Of a stretch of 16,288 bases of DNA, positions 6,992 to 14,956 are shown piece after piece. This DNA is from Candidatus Latescibacterota bacterium. Lineage in GTDB: Bacteria > Latescibacterota > UBA2968 > UBA8231. The stretch is from the NCBI GenBank assembly GCA_003529325.1, contig DPVW01000190.1, forward strand, positions 1-16,288, written 5' to 3'. Position 1 is the stretch's first letter, and each line of letters begins with the position of its first letter. The position numbers were made by a program, and so were the translations under genes. The notes beneath the pieces are model-generated. The model saw nothing but the letters and a program-made list of their open reading frames with translations, was not told the origin of the DNA and ran no database searches.

Positions 6992-7672
6992 TTGGCGGCC
7001 GACGGCGACACCTACATCGTCAGCGACCTCCACCTCGGAAGCGCCTACTTCCGTCGGGAGAATTTTGTCCGTTTTCTCGACGAGCTGCCCGCCAAGGCAC
7101 GTCTCGTCCTCAATGGGGACACCCTCGATGAGCCGGGTGATCCACTGAGCGCCGATCACGAGGCCGTCGTACGTCGTCTCGTAGATGAATCGCACAAACG
7201 CCCCGTCGTCTGGGTCCACGGCAACCACGACGATAGTTTCATCCTCCCCGACCACGGCCGCATCGAGTTTGTCCGTCAATGGCTGGTCGATGACAAGCTG
7301 CTGGTGCTGCACGGAGATCAGCTGGACAGGGTCATGCCGAATTCCCGTCTGTTCAAGTTGCTCTTCAGGATACTCCACCGACTGCGAATTCGTCTGGGAT
7401 TTCCAGATATCCATGTCGCCAGTTATGCAAAACGCTTTGGGCTGTTGTATCGCGTGCTCAACGAACATGTCGCCCGCCGTGCCATCGATGCCGCTCGTCG
7501 CCAGGGGTACGGCGCCGTCACGTGTGGGCACACGCATGCACCCATGGAGTTGGAACGGGATGGTCTGCGTTATCTGAATACGGGAGCGTGGACGGAGGAG
7601 CCCAATCATTTCGTTTCGGTCACGGAGGGTGGGCGAGTCGAACTGCGGGTATTTCCGAATGGCACCTCGTGA
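6992..7672 (+). CDS. LpxH-like calcineurin-type metallophosphoesterase
   Basis: A 226-aa metallophosphoesterase with all expected metal-site motifs: SDLHLG (residues 11-16, with D12 and H14), NGDTLD (41-46), HGNHDD (76-81), LHGDQLD (106-112) and GHTHAP (179-184). Size and motif spacing resemble UDP-2,3-diacylglucosamine pyrophosphatase LpxH of lipid A synthesis, but many relatives have other substrates, so no lpxH symbol is given. Translation starts at a TTG with AAGGGA upstream; there is little room for another start before the first motif. It reads away from the methyltransferase gene, and its stop overlaps the GTG of the M23 peptidase gene (GTGA at 7669-7672). The coupling to a cell-envelope peptidase suits an envelope role. 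Confidence 0.82.
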   Translation: MAADGDTYIVSDLHLGSAYFRRENFVRFLDELPAKARLVLNGDTLDEPGDPLSADHEAVVRRLVDESHKRPVVWVHGNHDDSFILPDHGRIEFVRQWLVDDKLLVLHGDQLDRVMPNSRLFKLLFRILHRLRIRLGFPDIHVASYAKRFGLLYRVLNEHVARRAIDAARRQGYGAVTCGHTHAPMELERDGLRYLNTGAWTEEPNHFVSVTEGGRVELRVFPNGTS

Positions 7673-9918
7673 GGCCTGCGGCAGCCCTGCTGCTGCTTGG
7701 CCTGCAAGTAGGTCCGAGTGTTGCACAACCGGCGTCCTTGCTCTGGCCGCTGGAGCTGCAACCGGCCTTGTCGTCAACATTCGGTGAGACACGGGCGACC
7801 GCTTTTCACGCCGGCATCGATCTGAAGACGTGGGGGAAGACGGGGTATGCGGTGCGCGCGGTGGCCGACGGCTGGATCCAACGCGTAAGGACCTCTCCTT
7901 GGGGGTATGGCCGGGCGCTGTATCAGCGGCTGGCAGACGGGAGAATCGCCGTCTACGCCCACCTGGAAGGATTCTTCGAGCCCGTACAGGACCGCGTCAG
8001 GCTTAAGCAACGGGCGTCGCGGCGGTATTCGGTGCAGTTGTGGCTGGAGGAGGGCGAGATCCCGGTACGGCGGGGACAGATCATCGCCCGCACAGGGCAG
8101 TCTGGTGCGGGTGCTCCGCATCTGCATCTCGAGATCCGTGATGCTGACAACATCCCCCTGAATCCACTGCAACAAGGCCTGGGTCCGGTGCCCGACACGA
8201 CACCGCCGACGCTGCGGCGTTTGCTCGTGGTGCCATTGTCGGCGTCCACTCGCATCGACGGGGGCTATGAAGCTGTGGCGATCCCCGTGCACCCTTCCAA
8301 GGATGGCGAGGGCTTCGTGGCAGGCCGGTCGGTGCGGGTCTGGGGTCGGGTGGGGCTCGCCGTGGACAGCCATGATCGTGCGGATCTGGCGCCGAACAAG
8401 GTGGCCGTCTGGCGCCAGGGCCTGCGCGTCGACGGTGAGACGATCCTGACTTCGACGTACGAGCGTATCTCCTGGGTCGATGGCCATCTCGTCGCCCTCG
8501 ACCGCCTTCGGCCCAGCTCTGCAAAGGGGTCTTTTAGTGCCCTGTTCCGTCGGCCCGGCAATCGCCTGAGTTTCTACACGACAGACAGACCTGAAACAGA
8601 CGGGTCGTTGTTGGCGGGGGGAAGAGAAGGTCTGCCATCTGGTACCCACGAGGTCGTCGTGTGGGCACAGGACGTGACAGGCAACGAGACGGAGGTCCGT
8701 TTGCGGCTCGATGTGACGGCACCACCAAAGATCATCGATGCCAGACTTACGAAGGCTCACGGGGACTGGTTTCTCGAGGCAGATGTCACCGACAGGGATG
8801 ACGAGCGCCTGGCGGTGGTGATCGGTGCTGTTGGCAAAGTGGGCACGGTCGTAGAGGGGACGATCGCCGTTGGCGCTGGTCCCTTCACGTGGGCGCTACC
8901 TGCCGGGGCAGATGTGGCGGCCTGGTCGCTGACCGTGCGCGATGCCGTCGGCAATCGTCAGACACGGACGCTGGCGGTGCCGAGGCCTGTCCCGGATCCC
9001 GAACCGTTTCAACTCGAGATCAGCGCGATTCCCCGCTCACGTCACGTGCTGCTGCGGGTGCAGTCGCCACGGCCGCTGCACCAGGGACCGCGTATCGTCG
9101 GCGAACCCGAGCTGCATTTACAGGAGGAATCCCCGGGCGTCTTCTCGGGGGTCTTTCCGCTGGATGAGAGTATGGCGGACAGTGCCGTCGTTGAGATCTC
9201 CGCCGTCGCCACGGACGGGGGCATGGGGCGGGGCCGCCTGGTGCTGTCGGCAATGGCAGCCCGACCCGGGCAAGCACAGGACATCCCTCTGCTTGGTGGT
9301 GACGTGGTGTTGCACCTGGCCGCCGGTTCCGCTTTCGAGGTCCTGTATCCGCAGGCAACACGACTCACCTCTGACGCTCTGACGGTCGATCCCGCCTCGG
9401 GGTTGCGACCGACCGGTCTGGGCTGTGAGATCGGTCCCGCCGATGCAGCTTTCGATGAATGGGCGCGGATCTCGATGCGGACCCCTGCGGGGGAGGCGCA
9501 GCGCCTTGGGCTCTATGTAGATGGCGGCAAGGGAAAATGGGTCTTTCTCGGGGCAGATGAGGATGGGGATACGGGAACGCTGAGCACGCGGATCCGCGCC
9601 TTCGGCCGTTTTGCGCTGATGCAGGACTTGCTGCCACCAACCATCGACAATCTCCAACCAGAAAGTGGCATCGTCGTCGATGGGGACGTCACCTTCAGCG
9701 CTGACGTCGCCGACGCCGGCTCTGGCATCAAGCGGGAAGAGGATGTGGTCCTTGAATTGGACGGGCTACGACTGATCTCGGAATACGATCCGGAGGCAGA
9801 GCGGGTGTGGGCTGTCGCCGATCAGCCGCTGGCTCCGGGGGCTCACCATCTCGTGCTGACCCTGCGAGACGCGGCCGGAAACCAGAGTCAGTCGAGATCG
9901 GACTTCATCAGTCGGTAG
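7669..9918 (+). CDS. Secreted LytM/M23-family peptidase with C-terminal Ig-like domains
   Basis: A 749-aa exported protein beginning with a signal peptide (VRPAAALLLLGLQVGPSVAQ). The N-terminal third is a LytM (peptidase M23) domain with intact zinc and catalytic residues: H47 and D51 in HAGID, H98 in YAHLEGF, and H151/H153 in HLHLEIRD. M23 enzymes cut peptidoglycan cross-bridges or activate amidases. The remaining 550 residues are beta-rich; two stretches resemble bacterial Ig-like modules (VWAQDVTGNET around 340, and LRDAAGNQSQ near the end). The frame is open further upstream to 7522, but GTG 7669 is chosen because it directly precedes the signal peptide and overlaps the preceding stop by 4 bases. 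Its 3' end overlaps the convergent LOG remnant by 11 bases. Confidence 0.85.
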   Translation: MRPAAALLLLGLQVGPSVAQPASLLWPLELQPALSSTFGETRATAFHAGIDLKTWGKTGYAVRAVADGWIQRVRTSPWGYGRALYQRLADGRIAVYAHLEGFFEPVQDRVRLKQRASRRYSVQLWLEEGEIPVRRGQIIARTGQSGAGAPHLHLEIRDADNIPLNPLQQGLGPVPDTTPPTLRRLLVVPLSASTRIDGGYEAVAIPVHPSKDGEGFVAGRSVRVWGRVGLAVDSHDRADLAPNKVAVWRQGLRVDGETILTSTYERISWVDGHLVALDRLRPSSAKGSFSALFRRPGNRLSFYTTDRPETDGSLLAGGREGLPSGTHEVVVWAQDVTGNETEVRLRLDVTAPPKIIDARLTKAHGDWFLEADVTDRDDERLAVVIGAVGKVGTVVEGTIAVGAGPFTWALPAGADVAAWSLTVRDAVGNRQTRTLAVPRPVPDPEPFQLEISAIPRSRHVLLRVQSPRPLHQGPRIVGEPELHLQEESPGVFSGVFPLDESMADSAVVEISAVATDGGMGRGRLVLSAMAARPGQAQDIPLLGGDVVLHLAAGSAFEVLYPQATRLTSDALTVDPASGLRPTGLGCEIGPADAAFDEWARISMRTPAGEAQRLGLYVDGGKGKWVFLGADEDGDTGTLSTRIRAFGRFALMQDLLPPTIDNLQPESGIVVDGDVTFSADVADAGSGIKREEDVVLELDGLRLISEYDPEAERVWAVADQPLAPGAHHLVLTLRDAAGNQSQSRSDFISR

Positions 9919-10288
9919 AAGTCTGCCCGTGGTCCTGGAGCAGAGGCTCCATCTGTTCTTTCAAACAATCGAAGGCCTCTTCCGGACTGTCACACCGGTG
10001 GAACAGAGACAGATCCTCCGGACTGATCGTCCCAAAATTCTGAACCATAGAATGGGCTGACTGCGGCCGGTCTGGATCAGGGTGAGCAGTTCGGCCAGTT
10101 CGTCGAGGGTGCCGAATCCACCGGGGAAGGCGACGCCGCCGATGGCCATCTACGAACCACAACTTGCGCATAAAGAAATAGTGAAACTCGAGATTGAGTT
10201 CGTCACTGATGTAAGGATTTGACTCCTGCTCGAAGGGCAGGCTGATGTTGAGTCCCACGGACCGTGCCCCCGCCTCATGGCCGCGGTG
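9908..10288 (-). pseudogene. Decayed LOG-family (cytokinin riboside phosphoribohydrolase-like) gene
   Basis: Conserved blocks of a LOG/lysine-decarboxylase-like protein lie in different frames. The first (10288 to about 10151) reads HEAGARSVGLNISLPFEQ, then NPYISDELNLEFHYFFMRK. A shift near 10150 then places the signature VAFPGGFGTLDELAELLTL and IQTG in another frame. Near 10040-10048 the frame changes again to GTISPEDLSLF and DSPEEAFDCL, with roughly 20 residues normally found between these blocks missing. The N-terminal half, including the usual GGGxxGxM nucleotide loop, is absent; the homology begins at the mrp stop codon. Truncation, frameshift and internal deletion together point to real decay and not one sequencing error. 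Intact LOG proteins cleave nucleoside monophosphates to base and ribose phosphate. The 3' end overlaps the convergent M23 gene. Confidence 0.8.
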
Positions 10289-10289
10289 G

Positions 10290-11081
10290 TCATGTCAGTC
10301 GCTCGAGCAGGCTCTTGCTAATGGCGCCAATCGCCTGGCTGGCGGGGGACTCAGGCTGAGAGAGGAAGGCGGGTGTGCCATCATCGGCGCCACTGCGCAC
10401 AGCGGGGTCTAGGGGGACCTCACCGAGGAAGGGGATATCGAGGGAGGCTGCCGCGGCAGCACCTCCACCATGTCCGAAGGGGTGACTTTCGGTGCCACAT
10501 GAATCACAGAGGAAGGTCGACATGTTTTCGATGAGGCCGAGGATGGGCACTTCAGTCTGGCGAAACATCTGCACTCCCCGTCCGACATCTTCCAGAGCCA
10601 GCGTCGATGATGTGGTGACGATGAGGGCGCCCGTGAGGGGTGCCATCTGCGTTAGGGTTAGCTGCACATCCCCCGTACCTGGTGGCAGGTCCAGCAGCAA
10701 GATGTCGAGTTCGCCCCATTCCACGGAGAACAGGAACTGGTTGACCATCTTTGCCAGCATGGGGCCACGCCAGATGACGGGGACGCCGGGCTCGACAAGC
10801 AAGCCCATGGAGATCAGCGACAGGCCATGGGCTTCGGCGGGGCGAATCAACTGTGAGCCAGCAACCACCTGGGGGCGCTCGGAGACGCCGAGCATGCCGG
10901 GAACATTCGGTCCATAGATGTCGGTATCCATCAAACCAACGCGCAATCCCTGCCCGGCGAGGGCGACTGCAAGGTTGACGCACATCGTCGACTTGCCGAC
11001 GCCCCCCTTGCCACTCGACACGGCGACAGTTTCTTTCACACCGGGGATGGGCTGCCGTTCGTGGGTCTGGACCTCAGTCAA
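10290..11081 (-). CDS. mrp: Mrp/ApbC (NBP35-type) Fe-S cluster carrier ATPase, short form
   Basis: A 263-aa P-loop ATPase that carries and delivers Fe-S clusters in the cytoplasm. The deviant Walker A is SSGKGGVGKST (residues 22-32), followed by MDTDIYGPNVPGML, the Walker B-like LLDLPPGTGDVQL, and NMSTFLCDSCG with Cys192 and Cys195, the pair that bridges a cluster across the dimer. The protein begins almost directly at the ATPase and lacks the N-terminal DUF59/MIP18 domain of longer Mrp proteins. It starts at a TTG with an excellent Shine-Dalgarno (GGGAGGA at 11094-11088) six bases away. It diverges from the HEAT lipoprotein across only about 40 bases. Immediately downstream is the LOG remnant. 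Confidence 0.92.
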   Translation of the reverse strand: MTEVQTHERQPIPGVKETVAVSSGKGGVGKSTMCVNLAVALAGQGLRVGLMDTDIYGPNVPGMLGVSERPQVVAGSQLIRPAEAHGLSLISMGLLVEPGVPVIWRGPMLAKMVNQFLFSVEWGELDILLLDLPPGTGDVQLTLTQMAPLTGALIVTTSSTLALEDVGRGVQMFRQTEVPILGLIENMSTFLCDSCGTESHPFGHGGGAAAAASLDIPFLGEVPLDPAVRSGADDGTPAFLSQPESPASQAIGAISKSLLERLT

Positions 11082-11121
11082 CGAAGTTCCTCCCTGTATT
11101 CAAAAGATGCCAAGAGACAAG

Positions 11122-11991
11122 ATGGCCGAACGATTCAATATCCCTTCAGCTACAAAAGCAGGCAAGGTCTGGCTGGCCCTGTCCCTGCTGGTTCTGGGTG
11201 CTTGCACGAGTGTGTCGCAAATGCAGCAGCGCTACGAGGCGGGCGACCACACACAGCTGAAAAAGATCGCCACCATCGCCGCCCGTGCGGATTATCCCTA
11301 TGCCACACGGCGTAATGCGGCGCGGGTGCTGGGCGAGATCGGAAACCCCGAAGTGGTACCGGTGCTGGTCAGCATCCTGGGCGAGTTTGATCAACGAACG
11401 ACACTAAAATCTGAGGCACTGACCGCCCTCGGGCGGATCGGCGATCCGCGGGCTGTCTCCGGTATCGGCCGACTACTCGACCGATCTCTGAGTGACACCA
11501 ACGAAGAACTGCGCATGGCGGCCATGCCTGTGCTCGGTATGCTGGGTGGAACCGAGGCGGCCACGATCCTCGTCAATGCGCTGGCCTATTATGACGTGGT
11601 CATGATCCACAGTGAAAGCCGGATCCAGCGCGGCGTCTTTTCCGGGGATGAACAGAGCATCCGCGATCTACAGGATTCGCTGCGCACACCTGGCAGGGCT
11701 GGCCGGGGTGGAGACCTTTCAGGATATGGCAGTGGTGCATTCGGTACACCCTCTGGCATGTTTGGCTCCGAAATGGCGGGTCCCGTCGAGCGCAGGGTCG
11801 ATACGACACCAGAGGAACGGGCGCTGGCACACAACTCATTGGTGCAGGTCGGCGAGCCGGCTCTGCCCATTATTCAGGAGCACATGGCCAAGCGCCAGAC
11901 GACGATCACTCTGCGCAACGAACTCGTCGAGATCCTGGTAAAGATTCGGGGCGAAGAGCCGGCGGCAACAACACCCACCGTGGGGGATTGA
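11122..11991 (+). CDS. HEAT-repeat outer-membrane lipoprotein
   Basis: A 289-aa lipoprotein: a basic N-terminus, a hydrophobic stretch, and the lipobox LVLGAC with Cys28 as the lipidated residue. Thr at +2 does not signal inner-membrane retention, so the outer membrane is likely. Residues about 40-160 are alpha-helical HEAT/PBS-type repeats, for example RRNAARVLGEIGNPEVVPVL and KSEALTALGRIGDPRAV. Then comes a Gly/Ser-rich linker (GRAGRGGDLSGYGSG) and a last repeat (HNSLVQVGEPALPIIQ). Such repeats make protein-binding scaffolds; the partner is unknown. ATG 11122 is chosen because AAGAGA lies 4 bases upstream; ATG 11107 is an alternative adding five residues. Its stop codon is embedded in the -35 box of the next promoter. 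Confidence 0.75.
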   Translation: MAERFNIPSATKAGKVWLALSLLVLGACTSVSQMQQRYEAGDHTQLKKIATIAARADYPYATRRNAARVLGEIGNPEVVPVLVSILGEFDQRTTLKSEALTALGRIGDPRAVSGIGRLLDRSLSDTNEELRMAAMPVLGMLGGTEAATILVNALAYYDVVMIHSESRIQRGVFSGDEQSIRDLQDSLRTPGRAGRGGDLSGYGSGAFGTPSGMFGSEMAGPVERRVDTTPEERALAHNSLVQVGEPALPIIQEHMAKRQTTITLRNELVEILVKIRGEEPAATTPTVGD

Positions 11992-12017
11992 CAATCAGAG
12001 GGCGTGCCGGCTATACT
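11988..12017 (+). promoter_or_regulatory. Near-consensus sigma70 promoter
   Basis: The -35 TTGACA (11988-11993) is a perfect match; the -10 TATACT (12012-12017) matches five of six, with an 18-base spacer. Transcription should start near 12024, giving a leader of about 35 bases before the ATG at 12059. The -35 box contains the TGA stop of the HEAT lipoprotein gene. It should drive the UVR-motif protein and the DksA-like gene. Confidence 0.7.
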
Positions 12018-12058
12018 ATCGCACCTTTTTCCAGACCCATAATTCCAACTATGATCTC

Positions 12059-12835
12059 ATGACAGACGATATCGGTCGCATCCTCGAAGCTTGGGAATAC
12101 GAACCTGGCGAACTGCGGGTGCGCAGGATCGAAGGCACGCATGGCCGGCCGTTGATCCAGATCCGCATGGATCTGGGGATCATGCAACTGGAGTGGGAGA
12201 ACCGGCCCGACGGGGTGCGACCCCACGAGTCAACCTCCCTGTTGGCGCACTATCGCCAGCGCCGGGACGATCATGTTTCGGATGGCAGTCCGGAGCCATT
12301 TACGCTGTCGCGCGAGGATTGCTGGGCACTGGGCCAGGAGGCGATGCAGTATTACTGGCGCCGCATCAGCTTCTTCGAATTGAAGGAGTATGAGAAGGCC
12401 GAGGTCGACGCCGTGCACAATCTGGGTATCCTCGATCTATGTGGTGATCACGGTGAGCAGGAAGAGGACCGGCAGATCGCTGACCAGTATCGGGTGTTCG
12501 TCACCGCTCATCGGATTCAGGCGCGGGCGTTGACCTATCTCGAGTCTGAGAAACACGAAGAGGCCCTGACCGTCATCCGCGACGGGATCGTCGAAGTCGA
12601 GACCATCCTGCGTGACCAGGGCGACCCGGAAGCGCTGGAGACCTGTACAGAGTTGTCCTTTCTGCAGGATTGGGAGCAGGAAGTGGAGGACAGCCGCCCA
12701 CGATCTGAACTCGAACAGGTGCAAGTCGATCTGGAAGCGGCGGTGGAGGACGAGAAGTTTGAGCTCGCGGCTTCGTTGCGGGACAAGCTCAAGGAGATGG
12801 ACGGTGGCCCCGAACGATCTTCCGGGCCCCTCTAA
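12059..12835 (+). CDS. UVR-motif (UvrB/UvrC domain) protein
   Basis: A 258-aa soluble protein. The C-terminal part (LEAAVEDEKFELAASLRDKL, about residues 222-241) is a clear UVR motif, the helical hairpin through which UvrB and UvrC interact and which also occurs in McsA-like stress proteins. The N-terminal half (WEYEPGELRVRRIEG, then IQIRMDLGIMQLEWENRPDG) belongs to a family I recall as UVR-containing hypothetical proteins in several uncultured or less-studied phyla. The middle (120-215) looks like TPR-type helices. The protein has no helicase or nuclease part, so it is not UvrB or UvrC itself. Strong sigma70 sequences sit upstream but the ribosome-binding site is poor. The DksA-like gene follows after 17 bases. 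The exact function is unknown. Confidence 0.7.
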   Translation: MTDDIGRILEAWEYEPGELRVRRIEGTHGRPLIQIRMDLGIMQLEWENRPDGVRPHESTSLLAHYRQRRDDHVSDGSPEPFTLSREDCWALGQEAMQYYWRRISFFELKEYEKAEVDAVHNLGILDLCGDHGEQEEDRQIADQYRVFVTAHRIQARALTYLESEKHEEALTVIRDGIVEVETILRDQGDPEALETCTELSFLQDWEQEVEDSRPRSELEQVQVDLEAAVEDEKFELAASLRDKLKEMDGGPERSSGPL

Positions 12836-12852
12836 ACGGAGACGAGTGAGCG

Positions 12853-13338
12853 ATGGGCAAACGCGTGGCAGTGAAAAAGCGGGACCGGGACAGGATGAAG
12901 AAGCTCCTTCTGGTCCGAAGGGCCGCGATCCTCACCGACCTCGACGGCAACGAGCAGGAGATTGACACCCTGCAGGAGCCCAAGGCGGACGATCTCGACC
13001 GCGCCGTGGAGGCGGGGGCCATGGAGTTGCTGGTAGCCCTGGGGGATACGGAGCGCCGGGAGTTGGATGAGATCACATTGGCGATCGAAAAACTCGACAA
13101 TGGTACCTTCGGCCGCTGTGAGGCCTGCCTCGACACGGAGTTGAAGCTCTGTGAGTCCTGCCCCTTCATCCCGAAGCCGCGGTTGGACGCATTGCCCACG
13201 GCACGTCTCTGTGTGGCCTGTCAGGAGGCGCAGGAGCAGAACAGGATCCCGAATTACACGCGGCTACGCCCGCGCAAGGCGATCTTCCAGGATGGCGAGG
13301 AGTTCTCCCATCCCTTGATGGATTCGAACGACGACTAA
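12853..13338 (+). CDS. DksA/TraR-family zinc-finger protein with extra CxxC insert
   Basis: A 161-aa member of the DksA/TraR family, whose members bind the RNA polymerase secondary channel and modulate initiation. The N-terminal half is a coiled coil whose tip carries D46-D47-L48-D49-R50-A51, matching the functional DxxDxA motif of DksA. The zinc finger uses C89/C92 (FGRCEAC) and C120/C123 (LCVACQE), with the conserved RLDALPTA between them. The loop between the Cys pairs is about 27 residues instead of the 17 of E. coli DksA, and the added part carries another CxxC (C100, C103; KLCESCP). A GGAG lies 11 bases before the ATG, and it follows the UVR gene in one operon. The family is secure; whether it is a true DksA or a specialised relative is open. 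Confidence 0.85.
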   Translation: MGKRVAVKKRDRDRMKKLLLVRRAAILTDLDGNEQEIDTLQEPKADDLDRAVEAGAMELLVALGDTERRELDEITLAIEKLDNGTFGRCEACLDTELKLCESCPFIPKPRLDALPTARLCVACQEAQEQNRIPNYTRLRPRKAIFQDGEEFSHPLMDSNDD

Positions 13339-13348
13339 GGAGCCTGCG

Positions 13349-14956
13349 TCAGTCGGCGGCGCTGACGACGAGTTCGTGGGGCGAGGACATGGTCGCCTGC
13401 CGTAGGGACTGCATGGCTCGCTGGTAGGAGACGACGGCATTCAGAGCGTCGGTGCGGGACTGGGTCAGATTGGTCTGCGCATCGAGTAACTCCTGACTGT
13501 CGGCCAGACCCAGTTCGAAGCGGCTCTGCTCGACCTCGAAGTTGCGCTCGGAGACCTCGAGGGCGGCGTCGCGAAGTCCAATCTGACGCTCGGCTTCCTG
13601 CACGGAACGCACCGCCTCCCGAATCTCGAGAATGACCTGCAACCGCACCCTCTCGACATTCAACTCGCTGCGCTCGAGGTCGATCTCGGCACGACGCAGG
13701 ATGGCATGTTGCTGGCCACCATCCACCAGAGGCAGATCCACTCTGATCGAGGCAGACACGAGGCTGCGCTCCAGGCTGGTGCCGACGTCTTCGATCTCGG
13801 GGCCCCGACCGGTGAGGTTGATGTTGGCGTTGAGGGTTGCCGACGGTCCGACCCGCTGCTTGGTCATTTTCAGACCGATCTGGTCCAGACGGCGGTTGTT
13901 GATGGCATTTTCCACGTCCGTACGCCGCGCCAGACCGGTGTTGACGGCGACGGTCTCGTCCACGGGGATCAGTTCGTAGTCGTCGACGGATGTGCTTACG
14001 TCAAGTGGCGTAGCCATATCCATGCCAAGGACCTGGCGCAATTCGTCGCGGCGGGACTCGATGCCCGTCGTCGCCTGGGCGAATTCGGCTTCGGCCTGCA
14101 GCTTGTCGACCTCGAGTCGCAAGGCTTCGACCTCGGCGATCAGGCCGATCTCAAATTTTCGCTGCGCCAGATCGAGGGCGGACTGGGACTGCTCCAGGCG
14201 CTGCTCCTGGATCTGCCACTGACGGATCGCCTGCACCAGGTTGTAATAGGTGTTCGTGACCTGGGTCTCGAGTTGCACCCGCTGGCGCCGCAGACTGCCG
14301 CGGTCACTGGTCAAACTCAACTCGGCCTGGCGCAGTTGTAACTCTTCTTCCGGTTCGGTGAAGATCTCCTGCTGATAGCCGAAGCTGAGTTCACCACGGG
14401 ACTCGCGGAAGTCCTGGCGTCGATTGGAACTGAAATCGGAGCGTCGACCCGTGCCCGTGAGGGAGAACTCGCCAATGTTACGGACCCGCTGAGACACCCG
14501 GATCTGGCCCTGATAGTCGAAGTTCGTATCCTCTGCCCGGACCCGCGACTCCAGTGCTTCGAGGGAGACGATGTCGCGTGACTCTCTGTAACTGGGCAGT
14601 GTGAAACCGGCGTCGGCGTTGAACTCGAAGGGGGCTCTGGCCTGCCGCAATTGCTCACGGCTGGATTCCAGATTGGCACGATCGATGCGATGGCCGAGGT
14701 TGCTCTGGTAGGCGATCGCGAGGCATTGTGCCAGAGACAGGGGAGGCGGACCAGTCGGTACCGCTCCGTCCATGGGCAGGGAGATGGCGGTGCTGTCCAT
14801 CACGATCTGCGCTGTGGCGGGGATGGAGGCGCTGTCCACTATGGCTGGCGCTGTCGCGGATAGGGACGTGCTGTCCGCTGCGGTCTGCCCTGTTGCGGGG
14901 GTGGTGAAGCCGATGGCGAGGGTGGCGAGTATGGGTAGTACGTGACAAATTCTCAT
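13349..14956 (-). CDS. TolC-family outer-membrane efflux protein
   Basis: A 535-aa outer-membrane channel component for tripartite efflux or type I secretion. Residues 1-24 (MRICHVLPILATLAIGFTTP then ATGQ) form the signal peptide. The mature protein has the two TolC halves, each with a beta segment and long coiled-coil helices. Examples are LSLAQCLAIAYQSNL, LDLAQRKFEIGLIAEVEALR and the matching FEVEQSRFELGLADSQELLD, and the typical ending TDALNAVVSYQRAMQSL. Just after the signal peptide lies a triple 13-residue repeat. The frame is open up to 15052, but the start at 14956 precedes the signal peptide directly. No clear Shine-Dalgarno is visible, and a 5-bp inverted repeat spans the ATG. It converges with the DksA-like gene across 10 bases. 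No membrane-fusion or pump genes are in the window. Confidence 0.88.
   Translation of the reverse strand: MRICHVLPILATLAIGFTTPATGQTAADSTSLSATAPAIVDSASIPATAQIVMDSTAISLPMDGAVPTGPPPLSLAQCLAIAYQSNLGHRIDRANLESSREQLRQARAPFEFNADAGFTLPSYRESRDIVSLEALESRVRAEDTNFDYQGQIRVSQRVRNIGEFSLTGTGRRSDFSSNRRQDFRESRGELSFGYQQEIFTEPEEELQLRQAELSLTSDRGSLRRQRVQLETQVTNTYYNLVQAIRQWQIQEQRLEQSQSALDLAQRKFEIGLIAEVEALRLEVDKLQAEAEFAQATTGIESRRDELRQVLGMDMATPLDVSTSVDDYELIPVDETVAVNTGLARRTDVENAINNRRLDQIGLKMTKQRVGPSATLNANINLTGRGPEIEDVGTSLERSLVSASIRVDLPLVDGGQQHAILRRAEIDLERSELNVERVRLQVILEIREAVRSVQEAERQIGLRDAALEVSERNFEVEQSRFELGLADSQELLDAQTNLTQSRTDALNAVVSYQRAMQSLRQATMSSPHELVVSAAD
14780..14896 (-). repeat. Three tandem 39-bp repeats in the TolC-family gene
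   Basis: Three consecutive 39-base units (14858-14896, 14819-14857, 14780-14818 in reading order) encode ATGQTAADSTSLS, ATAPAIVDSASIP and ATAQIVMDSTAIS. The constant parts are AT at the start and DS near position 8. The units are diverged at DNA level, so this is an old duplication. It gives a low-complexity Ala/Ser/Thr linker between the signal peptide and the first beta segment. Confidence 0.7.

Noticed and set aside
7522..7668. Upstream extension of the M23 peptidase
   Set aside because: It would place 49 residues before an otherwise N-terminal signal peptide and overlap the phosphoesterase gene deeply; GTG 7669 with the GTGA overlap is better.
10918..11106. Upstream extension of the HEAT lipoprotein
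   Set aside because: It would overlap the well-supported mrp gene on the other strand and bury the signal peptide and lipobox 90 residues inside the protein.
13706..14341. Plus-strand ORF of 211 codons opposite the TolC-family gene
   Set aside because: Antisense to the long coiled-coil coding region, whose codon pattern keeps the opposite frame open; no domain seen.
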